A DNA stretch of 64,000 nucleotides from NCBI RefSeq assembly GCF_003751605.1, contig NZ_RJVJ01000001.1, positions 1,922,001 through 1,986,000 of the forward strand, given 5' to 3'. The notes below the pieces were generated by a model. The model had not been told where the DNA came from. It was given only the letters and a program-made list of their open reading frames with translations, and ran no database searches. Positions 8,507-16,430 of this stretch are shown here, piece after piece (the stretch's first letter is position 1; the number at the start of each line of letters is the position of its first letter). Both the position numbers and the translations under genes were made by a program. The DNA is from Kitasatospora cineracea. GTDB taxonomy: Bacteria; Actinomycetota; Actinomycetes; Streptomycetales; Streptomycetaceae.

Positions 8507-8827
8507 TCAGCCACCGGCGTTCACCAGCACCGACCAGGCCGACCCGCCCGCGGCCAGCACCACCACCACGGCCAGCCCGCGCATCCACCACCGGCCCGCC
8601 GGGGCGTGCGGACTGTGTTCCACCGCACTGCGCCGCCGCACCCCGTGCGCGTACAGGGCGACCGCCGCCAGCGCCAACAGCCCGCCCAGCGCGGCCAGTC
8701 CGGGCAGCCGCCGGACGTAGCCGGTGCGCAGGACCAGCAGCGCGTCCGCGGCCAGCACCAGCGCGGTGCGGCTCCAGGCCAGCAGCGTCCGCTCCGGCTG
8801 CAGGCCCGGATCGCGCGGGGAGGTCAC
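8507..8827 (-). CDS. DUF202-family small membrane protein (second of pair)
   Basis: The 106-residue product contains the DUF202 signature (QPERTLLAWSRTALVL) and about three TM helices. The GTG start overlaps the stop of the upstream gene by 4 bp, and that gene has the same domain (NERTFLAWIRTALALL), so the two probably form a hetero-oligomer. Function is unknown. The YidH/DUF202 family is widespread and always membrane-bound. Confidence 0.85.
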   Translation of the reverse strand: MTSPRDPGLQPERTLLAWSRTALVLAADALLVLRTGYVRRLPGLAALGGLLALAAVALYAHGVRRRSAVEHSPHAPAGRWWMRGLAVVVVLAAGGSAWSVLVNAGG

Positions 8828-9186
8828 CGGGACCGGCCGACGATCAGCACCGAGAACACCGCCGCCGCGACCGCCACGCACACCGTCAGCACCAGCATGG
8901 TCCGGGTGGCCGGCAGCGGACCGCCCGCCCGCATCGCCCGCTCCACCCGCACCCAGCGGTGGTAGGCGGCCACCCCCAGCCCCGCCCCGCCCACCGCCAG
9001 CGCCACCGAGAGCACCACCCGCACCGGCACCGGGGCCAGGTCCGGCGTCAACTGGTCCAGCCCCACCGCCCCCGCGAGCAGCGCCAGCGCCGTCCTGATC
9101 CAGGCCAGGAACGTCCGCTCGTTCGCCAGGGTGAACCGGTAGTCCAGCTCCTCCCGGTCCGCCGGATCCTCGTCCTCCGCCGCCAT
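8824..9186 (-). CDS. YidH/DUF202-family membrane protein (first of pair)
   Basis: The 120-residue protein has an acidic N-terminus (MAAEDEDPADREELDYRF), the DUF202 motif NERTFLAWIRTALALL and three predicted TM helices. It is translationally coupled to the second DUF202 gene downstream. No enzyme motif is present. The family sequence pattern is clear, the role is not. Confidence 0.87.
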   Translation of the reverse strand: MAAEDEDPADREELDYRFTLANERTFLAWIRTALALLAGAVGLDQLTPDLAPVPVRVVLSVALAVGGAGLGVAAYHRWVRVERAMRAGGPLPATRTMLVLTVCVAVAAAVFSVLIVGRSR

Positions 9187-9229
9187 ACGGCGACCCTAGG
9201 CCGCACCCGCGGGGGCTGCACGCGCGGCG

Positions 9230-9277
9230 GCGGGACCGCACCGGGGGCAGTGGCCTGCCGTTCCGGTGCGGTCCCGC
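9230..9277 (-). terminator. Hairpin terminator after the MFS exporter gene
   Basis: Perfect 15-bp stem, 9230-9244 with 9263-9277, loop 18 nt, located between the end of the minus-strand MFS gene (9321) and the start of the DUF202 pair. Confidence 0.65.
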
Positions 9278-9320
9278 GTTCCGTGCCCGACCGCTCGCGC
9301 GCTTCCCCGCGCCCTCGGTG

Positions 9321-10874
9321 TCACGCCGCTGCGGGCAGGGCCTCCTCCTTCTCCTGCTGGGCGTCCGCCGCGCCGGGCACCGGCAGGTGGCGCATCAGCA
9401 GGTGGGCGGCCAGGGCGGCGCCGAGCATCACCAGGACGCCGACCACCGCGGCGACGTGCATGCCGTCGGCGAAGGCGTCGCGGGCGGTGGTCAGGAGCCG
9501 GTCGGCGGCGTCGCCGGAGAGGTGAGCGGCGGTGGTGACGGCCCCGCCGAGGGTGTCGCGGGCGGCGTCGGGGGCCGTGGCGCCGTCCATCCGGGAGCGG
9601 TAGATCGCCGCGCCGGCCGCGCCGAGGACGGCGATGCCGAGCGAGCTGCCGAGCTCCTGGGCGGTCTCGGAGGTGGCGCCGGCCGCGCCGGCCCGGTCGG
9701 CGGGGGCGGCGGAGAGGACCATCTCGCCGGTGATGCTGACGGTGCCGACCGATCCGGCCGCGATCACACCGGCCGCGACCAGCGGCAGGGCGAGCGAGGA
9801 GCCGGGGTTCACCAGGGCCATCGCGACGAACCCGGCGGCGCTGGCCAGGAACCCGGCGACCAGCAGGACGGCCGGCCGCACCTTGCCGGCCAGCGCCCCG
9901 AACCCGCCGACCGCCGCGCCGACGCCGACGCTGGGCAGCAGGGCCCAGAGCGAGGCGGCCAGCGGGCTGTAGCCCTTGACCAGCTGCAGGTACTGGGAGG
10001 TGAAGAGGGTGAAGCCCATCATCGCGAACATCGCGATGGTGTTGACGGTGATCGCCCCGGTGTAGGTGCGGATCCGGAACAGGGTGACGTCGATCAGCGG
10101 GTTCGCGGCCGTCCGCAGCCGGACCACCAGGGCGCCGCCGACCGCCAGCCCGGCGAGCAGCACCAGGGCGGGCAGCAGGCTCCAGCCGTCCACCGCGAGG
10201 GTCTTGATGCCGTAGACGACCGGCAGCACGGTGGCCATCGAGAGGGCGGCGCCGAGCAGGTCGAAGCGGCCCTGCTGCGGGGCGCGGTACTCGGGGAGCA
10301 GCACCGGGGCGAGGGCGGTCACCAGCAGCATCGCGGGGACGGCGATCAGGAAGGCCGAGCCCCACCAGAAGTGGTTGAGCAGCAGGCCGCCGAGCACCGG
10401 CCCGAGGGTGGCGCCGGCCATCATCACGCCGCTCCAGGCGCCGATCGCGGACTGCCGCTGCTTGGGGTCGGGGAACATGTTGCGGATCAGGGCCAGCGTG
10501 GAGGGCCCGAAGACCGCCCCCGCGACGCCCAGCAGGGCCCGGGCGGCGATGAGTTGGGCCGCCCCGTCCGACCAGGCGGCGACCAGCGAGGCCGCCGCGA
10601 AGGCGGCGGTGCCGCCGATCAGCAGCTTGCGCCGGCCGATCCGGTCGCCCAGCGCGCCCATCGGGATCAGCAGCCCGGCCAGCAGGAACGAGTACATGTC
10701 CATGATCCACAGCTGCTGGGTGCCGCTGGGGTGCAGGTCGGTGGCGATGAAGGGGACGGCGAAGAACAGCACGCCCATGTCCATGGCGAGGACGAGGGTC
10801 GGCAGCAGGAGGAGGGCCAGTCCCAGCCAGGCGCGGCGGCCGGCGCGGTGGGTGGTGCGGTCGTCGGTGGTCAT
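9321..10874 (-). CDS. MFS drug exporter, DHA2 (EmrB/QacA) type, 14 TM helices
   Basis: The 517-residue protein has the MFS motif between TM2 and TM3 (GDRIGRRK), a motif C-like Gly/Pro-rich segment (GVAGAVFGPSTLALI) and enough hydrophobic segments for 14 helices, fitting proton-driven multidrug export. Met at 10874 is preferred to the upstream in-frame Met at 10901 because the latter lies in the operator region. It is divergent from a TetR-type gene 109 bp away, the usual layout for a repressor-controlled pump. The substrate is unknown. Confidence 0.92.
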   Translation of the reverse strand: MTTDDRTTHRAGRRAWLGLALLLLPTLVLAMDMGVLFFAVPFIATDLHPSGTQQLWIMDMYSFLLAGLLIPMGALGDRIGRRKLLIGGTAAFAAASLVAAWSDGAAQLIAARALLGVAGAVFGPSTLALIRNMFPDPKQRQSAIGAWSGVMMAGATLGPVLGGLLLNHFWWGSAFLIAVPAMLLVTALAPVLLPEYRAPQQGRFDLLGAALSMATVLPVVYGIKTLAVDGWSLLPALVLLAGLAVGGALVVRLRTAANPLIDVTLFRIRTYTGAITVNTIAMFAMMGFTLFTSQYLQLVKGYSPLAASLWALLPSVGVGAAVGGFGALAGKVRPAVLLVAGFLASAAGFVAMALVNPGSSLALPLVAAGVIAAGSVGTVSITGEMVLSAAPADRAGAAGATSETAQELGSSLGIAVLGAAGAAIYRSRMDGATAPDAARDTLGGAVTTAAHLSGDAADRLLTTARDAFADGMHVAAVVGVLVMLGAALAAHLLMRHLPVPGAADAQQEKEEALPAAA

Positions 10875-10983
10875 GACGATGACTGTACGGATGTCTTGCA
10901 CGACTGTCTAGTACAAGCGTCTAAATCAATCGTTTCAGACGTGTGAGCAAGACATTCGTCTTGGACGCGGTTAGCATCGGGGC
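10875..10983. promoter_or_regulatory. Divergent promoter/operator region between MFS exporter and TetR regulator
   Basis: This AT-richer stretch holds several inverted repeats: CAAGAC-ATTC-GTCTTG (10948-10963), CGTCT/AGACG arms around 10917-10941, and CTTG/CAAG arms around 10894-10917. A -10-like TAGCAT (10972-10977) sits six bases before the TetR ATG, suggesting a leaderless transcript. One or more of the palindromes is the likely TetR operator. Confidence 0.6.
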
Positions 10984-11571
10984 ATGGGAAATCGTGAGGA
11001 CCTGCTGGCCAGTGCCACCCGCTGCCTGCAAGAGAAGGGCTACGGGCGCACCACCGCCCGGGACATCGCCACCGGCGCGGGCGTCAGCCTGGCCGCGATC
11101 GGCTACCACTACGGCTCCAAGGACGCCCTGCTGGTCGAGGCGCTGGTCGGCGCGATGGGGACGTGGGGCGAGTCGATCGGCGCGGCCCTGGCCGCCGCCG
11201 CGGAGGTCGACGACCCGAAGGAGCGCTTCGTCCGGGCCTGGAACGCGGTGCGCGACAGCTTCGCCGCGCACCGGGGGCTGTGGACGGTGCAGTTCGAACT
11301 GCTCGGGCAGCTCGACCACCTGCCGGGGCTGCCCGAGCGGCTGGCCGCCGCGCAGAAGGACGGCCGGCTCGGCCTGGCCGCGCTGTTCCAGGGCAGGGCG
11401 GAGGCGGCGGACACCCCGGAGGAGCTGGCCCGGGGCGTCTTCTACCAGTCGCTGCTGCTCGGGCAGGCCGCCCAGTGGCTGATCGGCCCCGAACTGGCGC
11501 CGAGCGGGGAGGAGTACCTGCGCGGCCTGGCACTGGTCTCCGGCGACGTGCTGGGCGGGGCGGCGGGCTGA
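10984..11571 (+). CDS. TetR-family transcriptional regulator of the divergent exporter
   Basis: The 195-residue protein has an N-terminal TetR HTH (ATRCLQEKGYGRTTARDIAT, then GVSLAAIGYHYGSKDALL) and a helical ligand-binding C-terminal domain. The divergent MFS pump with shared palindromes suggests it represses the pump until a drug-like ligand binds. It probably starts from a leaderless transcript (see the intergenic entry). Confidence 0.9.
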   Translation: MGNREDLLASATRCLQEKGYGRTTARDIATGAGVSLAAIGYHYGSKDALLVEALVGAMGTWGESIGAALAAAAEVDDPKERFVRAWNAVRDSFAAHRGLWTVQFELLGQLDHLPGLPERLAAAQKDGRLGLAALFQGRAEAADTPEELARGVFYQSLLLGQAAQWLIGPELAPSGEEYLRGLALVSGDVLGGAAG

Positions 11572-11602
11572 CGGGGCGGGACCGGGGCGGTGCGGCCGGG
11601 CG

Positions 11603-11938
11603 TCAGGCGGTGACGGCGGTGAGCAGCACCACCGCGTCGGTGTGGGCGAGCAGGCCGTGCCGCTCCTGCGGGATGGAGTGCAGCTCGCCCGGGCCGGCCT
11701 CCTGGCGGCGGCCCGCCACGGTCAGCGCGACCCGGCCGCGCAGCACCTGCAGGCTGGCGGCGACCGGGGCGTTGTGCTCGTCCAGCACCGCGCCGGCCCG
11801 CAGCGCGATCACGGTCTGCCGCAGCACGCCGTCGTGCAGCAGCAGGTGGGCGCTGCGGCCGTGCGGGCTGGCGGCGGCCTTGGCGGCGTGCTCCTCGGCC
11901 AGGGCGTTCAGGTCGATCCGGGCCGGCTGCTCGGTCAT
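11603..11938 (-). CDS. Small cupin-fold protein
   Basis: The 111-residue product with a good ribosome site (GGAGGAGAA) has the single-domain beta-barrel pattern of small cupins (LRAGAVLDEHNAPVAASLQV, GRVALTVAGRRQEAGPGELH). Only some canonical metal ligands are visible (EHN and the later H in IPQERHG), so catalysis is uncertain. The helical N-terminus (LNALAEEHAAKAAASPHGRS) resembles stress-linked cupins found alone in actinomycete genomes. The in-frame upstream Met at 12037 is rejected because it lacks a ribosome site. Confidence 0.75.
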   Translation of the reverse strand: MTEQPARIDLNALAEEHAAKAAASPHGRSAHLLLHDGVLRQTVIALRAGAVLDEHNAPVAASLQVLRGRVALTVAGRRQEAGPGELHSIPQERHGLLAHTDAVVLLTAVTA

Positions 11939-12102
11939 CGCGTTCTCCTCCGTCGGGCCCCCGCACCACCGGGCCCGCCGACCGGGCCCCGCGGCCGACC
12001 CTAGGCGGCCGCCCGCGCGTGTCGCGCGCTGGATCACGCGCAGGGGTTAAGGAGCGGGCCGCTCGGCGTGCGGGGCCGGGGGAGTGGGCCGATGGTGGCC
12101 CT

Positions 12103-12363
12103 ATGGCGACCAATCAGAAACTCACCTTCGGCGGTTTCCAGGTGAACCGCGGCATGCTCACCGCCGGCGCGGCCCTCACCGGGCTCGGCGCCGTCGTCGG
12201 ACTGGCCGGGACGGTGCTGGTCTGCACCGCCCTGGCGAACGCGGGCCGGGGCTGGGTCCGCTCCCTGGAGACCCAGCCCGCCGAGCTCGCGCAGCGCACC
12301 CTGCACCAGGCGCGGGCCGCCTCGGCGGCCGGACTGGAGGCGTGGCGCACCAGCGTCAACTGA
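12103..12363 (+). CDS. Small membrane protein of unknown function
   Basis: The 86-residue product starts MATNQKLTFGGFQVNRGMLT, followed by one or two hydrophobic helices (AGAALTGLGAVVGLAGTVLV) and a C-terminal amphipathic helix. It resembles unnamed small membrane proteins of streptomycetes. Met at 12103 is chosen because the upstream extension to 12019 is Arg/Gly-rich with no domain character. A strong terminator follows 25 bp after the stop. Confidence 0.65.
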   Translation: MATNQKLTFGGFQVNRGMLTAGAALTGLGAVVGLAGTVLVCTALANAGRGWVRSLETQPAELAQRTLHQARAASAAGLEAWRTSVN

Positions 12364-12388
12364 CCGGGAAAGGGCGTGGGAACGGAGC

Positions 12389-12420
12389 GGAGGCGGGCAC
12401 CCGGCCGGGTGCCCGCCTCC
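12389..12420 (+). terminator. Perfect 32-bp palindrome, probable terminator
   Basis: Self-complementary stem of 16 bp (12389-12404 with 12405-12420) with no loop beyond the minimal turn, between the small membrane protein and the convergent acyl-CoA dehydrogenase. It can serve both directions. Confidence 0.75.
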
Positions 12421-12422
12421 GT

Positions 12423-12479
12423 CGTGTCCGCGGCGCTCGCGTGCTCAGTGCCGTGTCCGCGGCGCTCGCGCGCTCAGCG
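12423..12479. repeat. Two tandem 28-bp repeats
   Basis: CGTGTCCGCGGCGCTCGCG and its following nine bases occur at 12423-12450 and again at 12452-12479 with two differences. The repeats sit just after the terminator and just before the acyl-CoA dehydrogenase stop. Confidence 0.75.
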
Positions 12480-12484
12480 CCCGG

Positions 12485-13642
12485 TCACAGGCCGAGCGAC
12501 TTGGCGATGATCGTCCGCATGACCTCGCTGGTGCCGCCGTAGATCCGGAACACCCGGTTGTCGGTGTAGAGGCGGGCGATCGGGTACTCCAGGATGTAGC
12601 CGTAACCGCCGTGCAGCTGCAGGCACTTGTCGATCACCTCGGAGGCCGACTCGGTGCAGAACAGCTTGGCCGCGGCGGCGTCCGCCACCGTCAGCTCGCC
12701 GTGCTGGTAGAGCTCCAGCGCCTGGTCGACCATCGCCTGCTGGGCGAGCACCTGGGCCTGGCAGTCGGCCAGCGAGAACTTGGTGTTCTGGAACTCGGCG
12801 ACGGCCTTGCCGAACACCTTGCGCTCCTTGACGTACTGCACCGCGAACCGCACCGCCGCGGCCGCCGAGGCGTACGCGCCGACCGCGATCGCCAGGCGCT
12901 CCTGCACCAGGTTGTGGGTGAGGTACGAGAAGGCCCGGCCCTCCTCGCCGAGCAGGTTCTCCACCGGCACCTTGACGTCGCTGAAGGACAGCTCCGCGGT
13001 GTCCGAGGTGCGCAGGCCGATCTTCTGCAGCTTGCGGCCGACCGCGTAGCCCTCGGACTTCGTGTCCACGCACAGGATGGACAGGCCGGCCCGGCGGTCC
13101 GCCGGGTCGTAAGGGGCGGTGCGGCAGACCACCAGCACCAGGTCGGCCAGCACGCCGCCGGTGATGAAGGTCTTCGCGCCGTTGAGGACGTAGTGGGTGC
13201 CGTCCGCGGAGAGCTTCGCCGTGGTGGCGATGCCCGCCAGGTCGGAGCCCGCGCCCGGCTCGGTCATGGCGATCGCGGTCATGATGTCGCCGGAGACGAA
13301 GCCCGGCAGCCAGCGCCGCTTCTGCTCCTCGGTGGCGTACTCCATCAGGTACGGCAGCACCAGGCCGGTGTGCACGCCCGAGGAGCCGAAGGTCACGCCC
13401 GCGCGGGCGGTCTCCTCGTAGATCACCGCCTGGTACTTGAAGCCGGTCTCGCCCGCGCCGCCGTACTCCTCCGGGACCTCGATGCCGTAGACGCCGAGCT
13501 CGCCGAGCTTGCGGTAGAAGTCGCGCGGCGGGTGGCCGGCCTCCTCCCAGCTCTCGTAGGCGGGCACGACCTCGTTGGCGATGAAGTCCCGGATGGTCTC
13601 CCGGAACGCCTCGTGGTCCTCGGTGTACACGCTGCGGCGCAC
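12485..13642 (-). CDS. Acyl-CoA dehydrogenase
   Basis: The 385-residue protein is full length for the family. It shows the N-terminal helical domain, the FAD-binding middle segment (AMTEPGAGSDLAGIATTA), and the C-terminal signature (LQLHGGYGYILEYPIARLY, followed by IYGGTSEVMRTIIAKSL). The family oxidises acyl-CoA thioesters to enoyl-CoA and passes electrons to ETF. The GTG start has an AAGGGAG ribosome site. No beta-oxidation partner is adjacent, so the chain-length or branched-chain preference is open. Confidence 0.93.
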   Translation of the reverse strand: MRRSVYTEDHEAFRETIRDFIANEVVPAYESWEEAGHPPRDFYRKLGELGVYGIEVPEEYGGAGETGFKYQAVIYEETARAGVTFGSSGVHTGLVLPYLMEYATEEQKRRWLPGFVSGDIMTAIAMTEPGAGSDLAGIATTAKLSADGTHYVLNGAKTFITGGVLADLVLVVCRTAPYDPADRRAGLSILCVDTKSEGYAVGRKLQKIGLRTSDTAELSFSDVKVPVENLLGEEGRAFSYLTHNLVQERLAIAVGAYASAAAAVRFAVQYVKERKVFGKAVAEFQNTKFSLADCQAQVLAQQAMVDQALELYQHGELTVADAAAAKLFCTESASEVIDKCLQLHGGYGYILEYPIARLYTDNRVFRIYGGTSEVMRTIIAKSLGL

Positions 13643-13736
13643 GGTGCGCTCCCTTCGGCGACGGCTGGTGGCGCAGACAAGTTAATCGCCGGTAGCTTCC
13701 GGTGTCCATGGCTGCCGCGACCCGCCGTGACCTGGT

Positions 13737-13784
13737 GCGGGGGACGGCGCGGCGCGGGTGGTGCCGCGCCGCGCCGTCCCCCGC
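13737..13784 (-). terminator. Very strong hairpin terminator
   Basis: Perfect 21-bp GC stem (13737-13757 with 13764-13784) around a GTGGTG loop, just downstream of the minus-strand secreted-protein gene and upstream of the acyl-CoA dehydrogenase start. It probably insulates the two. Confidence 0.8.
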
Positions 13785-13811
13785 GCCCGGGTGGGGCCCG
13801 GGGAGTGGGGC

Positions 13812-14129
13812 CTAGTACAGGACGAACGGGTAGTAGACGGTGTGCGCCAGGTTCGCGTTGGACTGGAGGGCGCCGACGCCGCCGGCGTTGTCGGTGACGC
13901 CGAGGGTGTTGTTCTGGTTGCCCGCGCCGGAGCCGGTGGCGGTCTGCTGGCTCGCGTTGGCGTTGCCGTGGACGGGGCCGACGATGTTGCCGGAGCCGAT
14001 GTTGCTGACCACGCTGCTGTCGGAGGAGTGGTCGGCGCCGGCGCCGTTGTCGGCGGCGGCGGTGCCGGCGCCCGCGAGGAGGAAGGCCCCGAGGGCGGTG
14101 ACGACGGCGACTGCGCGAATACGGGACAC
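13812..14129 (-). CDS. Small secreted Asn/Gly/Ser-rich protein
   Basis: The 105-residue product with a GTG start and GGGAG ribosome site has a Sec signal peptide (SRIRAVAVVTALGAFLLAGA, then GTAAA and a cut near ADN). The mature part is about 78 residues, cysteine-free and rich in Asn, Gly, Ser and Ala (SSVVSNIGSGNIVGPVHGNA, GAGNQNNTLGVTDNAGG), ending in an aromatic YYPFVLY. Composition and size recall surface-active aerial-hypha proteins (chaplin/rodlin-like), but it lacks chaplin cysteines and the chaplin core, so that link is only by analogy. Confidence 0.75.
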   Translation of the reverse strand: MSRIRAVAVVTALGAFLLAGAGTAAADNGAGADHSSDSSVVSNIGSGNIVGPVHGNANASQQTATGSGAGNQNNTLGVTDNAGGVGALQSNANLAHTVYYPFVLY

Positions 14130-14468
14130 GGTGGTCTCCCTGCTAACTGGTGCGAATGTGGCGCTGCGGGGTGGCCGCCCCGTTCGCGCCGGTTCCTGAC
14201 GTCGCGTCACCAGGATTGCCCACTGGGCCGTTCGGGTTCCAGCGCGGGCACGCGGGTTCGCTCGAAGGTGTCACTCTTATGGAATAGCCCCGGAACCGGC
14301 AGTGACCGGCGCGGGTCGGCAGAACACCTCGCTGGCAAGGGATTTCACCGTTCGGCGCGGCCGGGAGGAGATCCCCGCACGTCAACGGATGGTTGACCGA
14401 GGATCGACAGAAACCGGAAATCCGAAAACAGTGGTCGCCCGATTGTCGTACTGGCACACTGGGGCCTT
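14130..14468. promoter_or_regulatory. Divergent intergenic region upstream of the secreted protein and the Hsp90-like gene
   Basis: No gene is seen in these 339 bp. The stretch is locally AT-richer (around 14250-14300 and 14400-14460). A -10-like CACACT (14455-14460) lies eight bases before the Hsp90-like ATG, which has no ribosome site, pointing to a leaderless transcript. The minus-strand promoter for the secreted protein must also lie here, but I could not place it. Confidence 0.5.
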
Positions 14469-16430
14469 ATGTCTGATGGACTTCCCCCCGCTTCCGGTGC
14501 CGGCGGAAGCGGCGCCGAATTCCCCGCGTCCGAGAACTCGGCGAATCTCCGCACCACCGAGGTCGATCTCGGCGGCCTGGTCGGCGTGCTCGCCACCCAC
14601 CTGTACTCCACCCCGCTGGTGGCGCTGCGCGAACTGGTGCAGAACGCCCACGACTCGCACACCCGGCGGAAGCTGGAGGACCCGGAGGGCGCCTACCGCC
14701 CGCTGATCCGGGTCCGCGGGGACGCCGCGGCGCGGACGGTGGCGATCGAGGACAACGGGGCCGGGCTGACCGAGCCGGAGATCCACGCGTACCTGGCGAC
14801 CGTCGGCACCGGCTACACCCGGATGCTGCGCGAACTGACCGGCAACCAGGACCTGATCGGCGCCTTCGGGCTGGGCTTCCTCTCGGCGTTCTCGGTGGCC
14901 GAGGAGGTCACCGTCACCACCGCCTCGCACCGCGAACCGTCGGCCGCGCACACCTACCGCAGCCGGGGCGGCGAGCAGTACAGCGTCGAGCCGGCCCCGG
15001 CGCGGCCCGGGCCGGGGACGGTGGTGCGGCTGCGGCTGAAGGCCGAGCACGCGCACCTCGCCGACGAGCAGGCGCTGCGCGAGGTGCTGGCTCGGTACTG
15101 CGTGCTGCTGCCGATCCCGGTGCACGTCGGCGACGACGAGGAGCCGGTCAACGGCGTGGTGGTGCCCTGGCGGCAGGACGTGCCCGGCTCGCCGCACCTG
15201 CACCGGATGCGGTTCGCCACCGCGTTCGCCCGCAGCTTCGAACCGCTGACCGCCTTCCCGGTGACGCCCGTCGAGGACCGCACCGACGCGGTCGGACTGC
15301 TCTGGGTGCAGGACGGCGGGACGTACGGGTCCAGCGACAACCGGGACCTGGCGGTCTACCTGCGCGGCATGCTGCTCGCCGACGACGCCCGCGACCTGCT
15401 GCCCAGCTGGGCCGGCTTCATCGGCGGCGTGGTCGAGTCGACCCGGCTCACCCCCACCGCCAGCCGCGAGGACCTCCAGCGCGACGAGCACTACCGGGCC
15501 CTCCAGCAGGCGCTCGCCGACGCCATCGTGGACGGCCTGTACGAGACCGCCCGGCTGCACCCCGCGGCCTGGCGGCGGATCCTGGCCCGGCACGGACAGG
15601 ACCTGCTCGGCGCCGCGCTCTGCGACGACCGGCTGTTCACCCTGCTCGCCGACGACGTCCCGGTGCCGACCTCGCAGGGCGAGCTGACCGCCGGCGCGCT
15701 GCGCGCCGCGGGCTCCGGCGCGGTGCACGTGGCGCTGGGCAGCGGCGGCGGCTTCGAGGAGATGCTGTACCGGGCGATGCAGGTGCCGATCGCCCGCGGC
15801 GACCGGTACGCGGTGCTGCCGTTCCTGCGCCGCTACGCCCGGCTGCGGGACTGCCGGATCGTCGAACTCGGCAGCGAGAGCGGCAACAAGGAGCTGTTCC
15901 GGGCCCCCGACCTGCCGCTGCCCGCCGAGCAGCACGCCTGGCTGGCCGCCGCGCTCACCGAGGACGGCGAGCAGTTGGTGCCCGCCCGGTTCGACCCGCC
16001 CGGGCTGCCGCTGGTGCTGGTGCCGGACCGCGAGGCCGAGCTGAAGGCCCGGATCGAGGACGACCGGGCGGACGCCCGGATCCCGTCCGCCGCCCTGCAG
16101 TTGGCCCGGGCGTTCACCGCGCGCACCGACGGCGCGGTCAAGGCCCGGCTGTACCTCAACCTGGCCTCGCCCGCCGTCCGCGACCTGCTGGCCGCGTACC
16201 GGGACGGGCACACCGGGGCGGCCACCGCCGCGGCGCTGCTGCGCTCGCTGAAGGTCATCATGGCGGCGGCCGCCGGCTCCGCGGGCGGCGACCTGGGGGC
16301 CGCGCTGGCCGGCGTCTCCACCGCCGTGGCCGCGCTGACCGCCGCCGTCCCCGCCCACGGCCTGTCGGCGGTGCCCGACACCATCGCCGGAGGAACCGCA
16401 GACCTTCCCCAGGGGGACGAGGAACGATGA
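14469..16430 (+). CDS. Divergent Hsp90-family ATPase
   Basis: The 653-residue protein has a GHKL/Hsp90 ATP-binding domain near the N-terminus: the ALRELVQNAHDS helix (Glu and Asn of the Bergerat fold), IEDNGAGLT, the GTGYTR lid segment and GAFGLGFLSAF. The middle portion (about 230-420) follows the Hsp90 order, including a TASREDLQRD motif. It is shorter and more divergent than HtpG, and the C-terminal dimerisation region differs. The stop overlaps the start of the TPR gene (ATGA), so the two proteins are made together, reminiscent of Hsp90 with a TPR co-chaperone. Clients are unknown. Confidence 0.88.
   Translation: MSDGLPPASGAGGSGAEFPASENSANLRTTEVDLGGLVGVLATHLYSTPLVALRELVQNAHDSHTRRKLEDPEGAYRPLIRVRGDAAARTVAIEDNGAGLTEPEIHAYLATVGTGYTRMLRELTGNQDLIGAFGLGFLSAFSVAEEVTVTTASHREPSAAHTYRSRGGEQYSVEPAPARPGPGTVVRLRLKAEHAHLADEQALREVLARYCVLLPIPVHVGDDEEPVNGVVVPWRQDVPGSPHLHRMRFATAFARSFEPLTAFPVTPVEDRTDAVGLLWVQDGGTYGSSDNRDLAVYLRGMLLADDARDLLPSWAGFIGGVVESTRLTPTASREDLQRDEHYRALQQALADAIVDGLYETARLHPAAWRRILARHGQDLLGAALCDDRLFTLLADDVPVPTSQGELTAGALRAAGSGAVHVALGSGGGFEEMLYRAMQVPIARGDRYAVLPFLRRYARLRDCRIVELGSESGNKELFRAPDLPLPAEQHAWLAAALTEDGEQLVPARFDPPGLPLVLVPDREAELKARIEDDRADARIPSAALQLARAFTARTDGAVKARLYLNLASPAVRDLLAAYRDGHTGAATAAALLRSLKVIMAAAAGSAGGDLGAALAGVSTAVAALTAAVPAHGLSAVPDTIAGGTADLPQGDEER

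Noticed and set aside
13812..14129. Chaplin or rodlin identity for the small secreted protein
   Set aside because: No chaplin cysteines, no chaplin core and no rodlin pattern. Only composition is similar.
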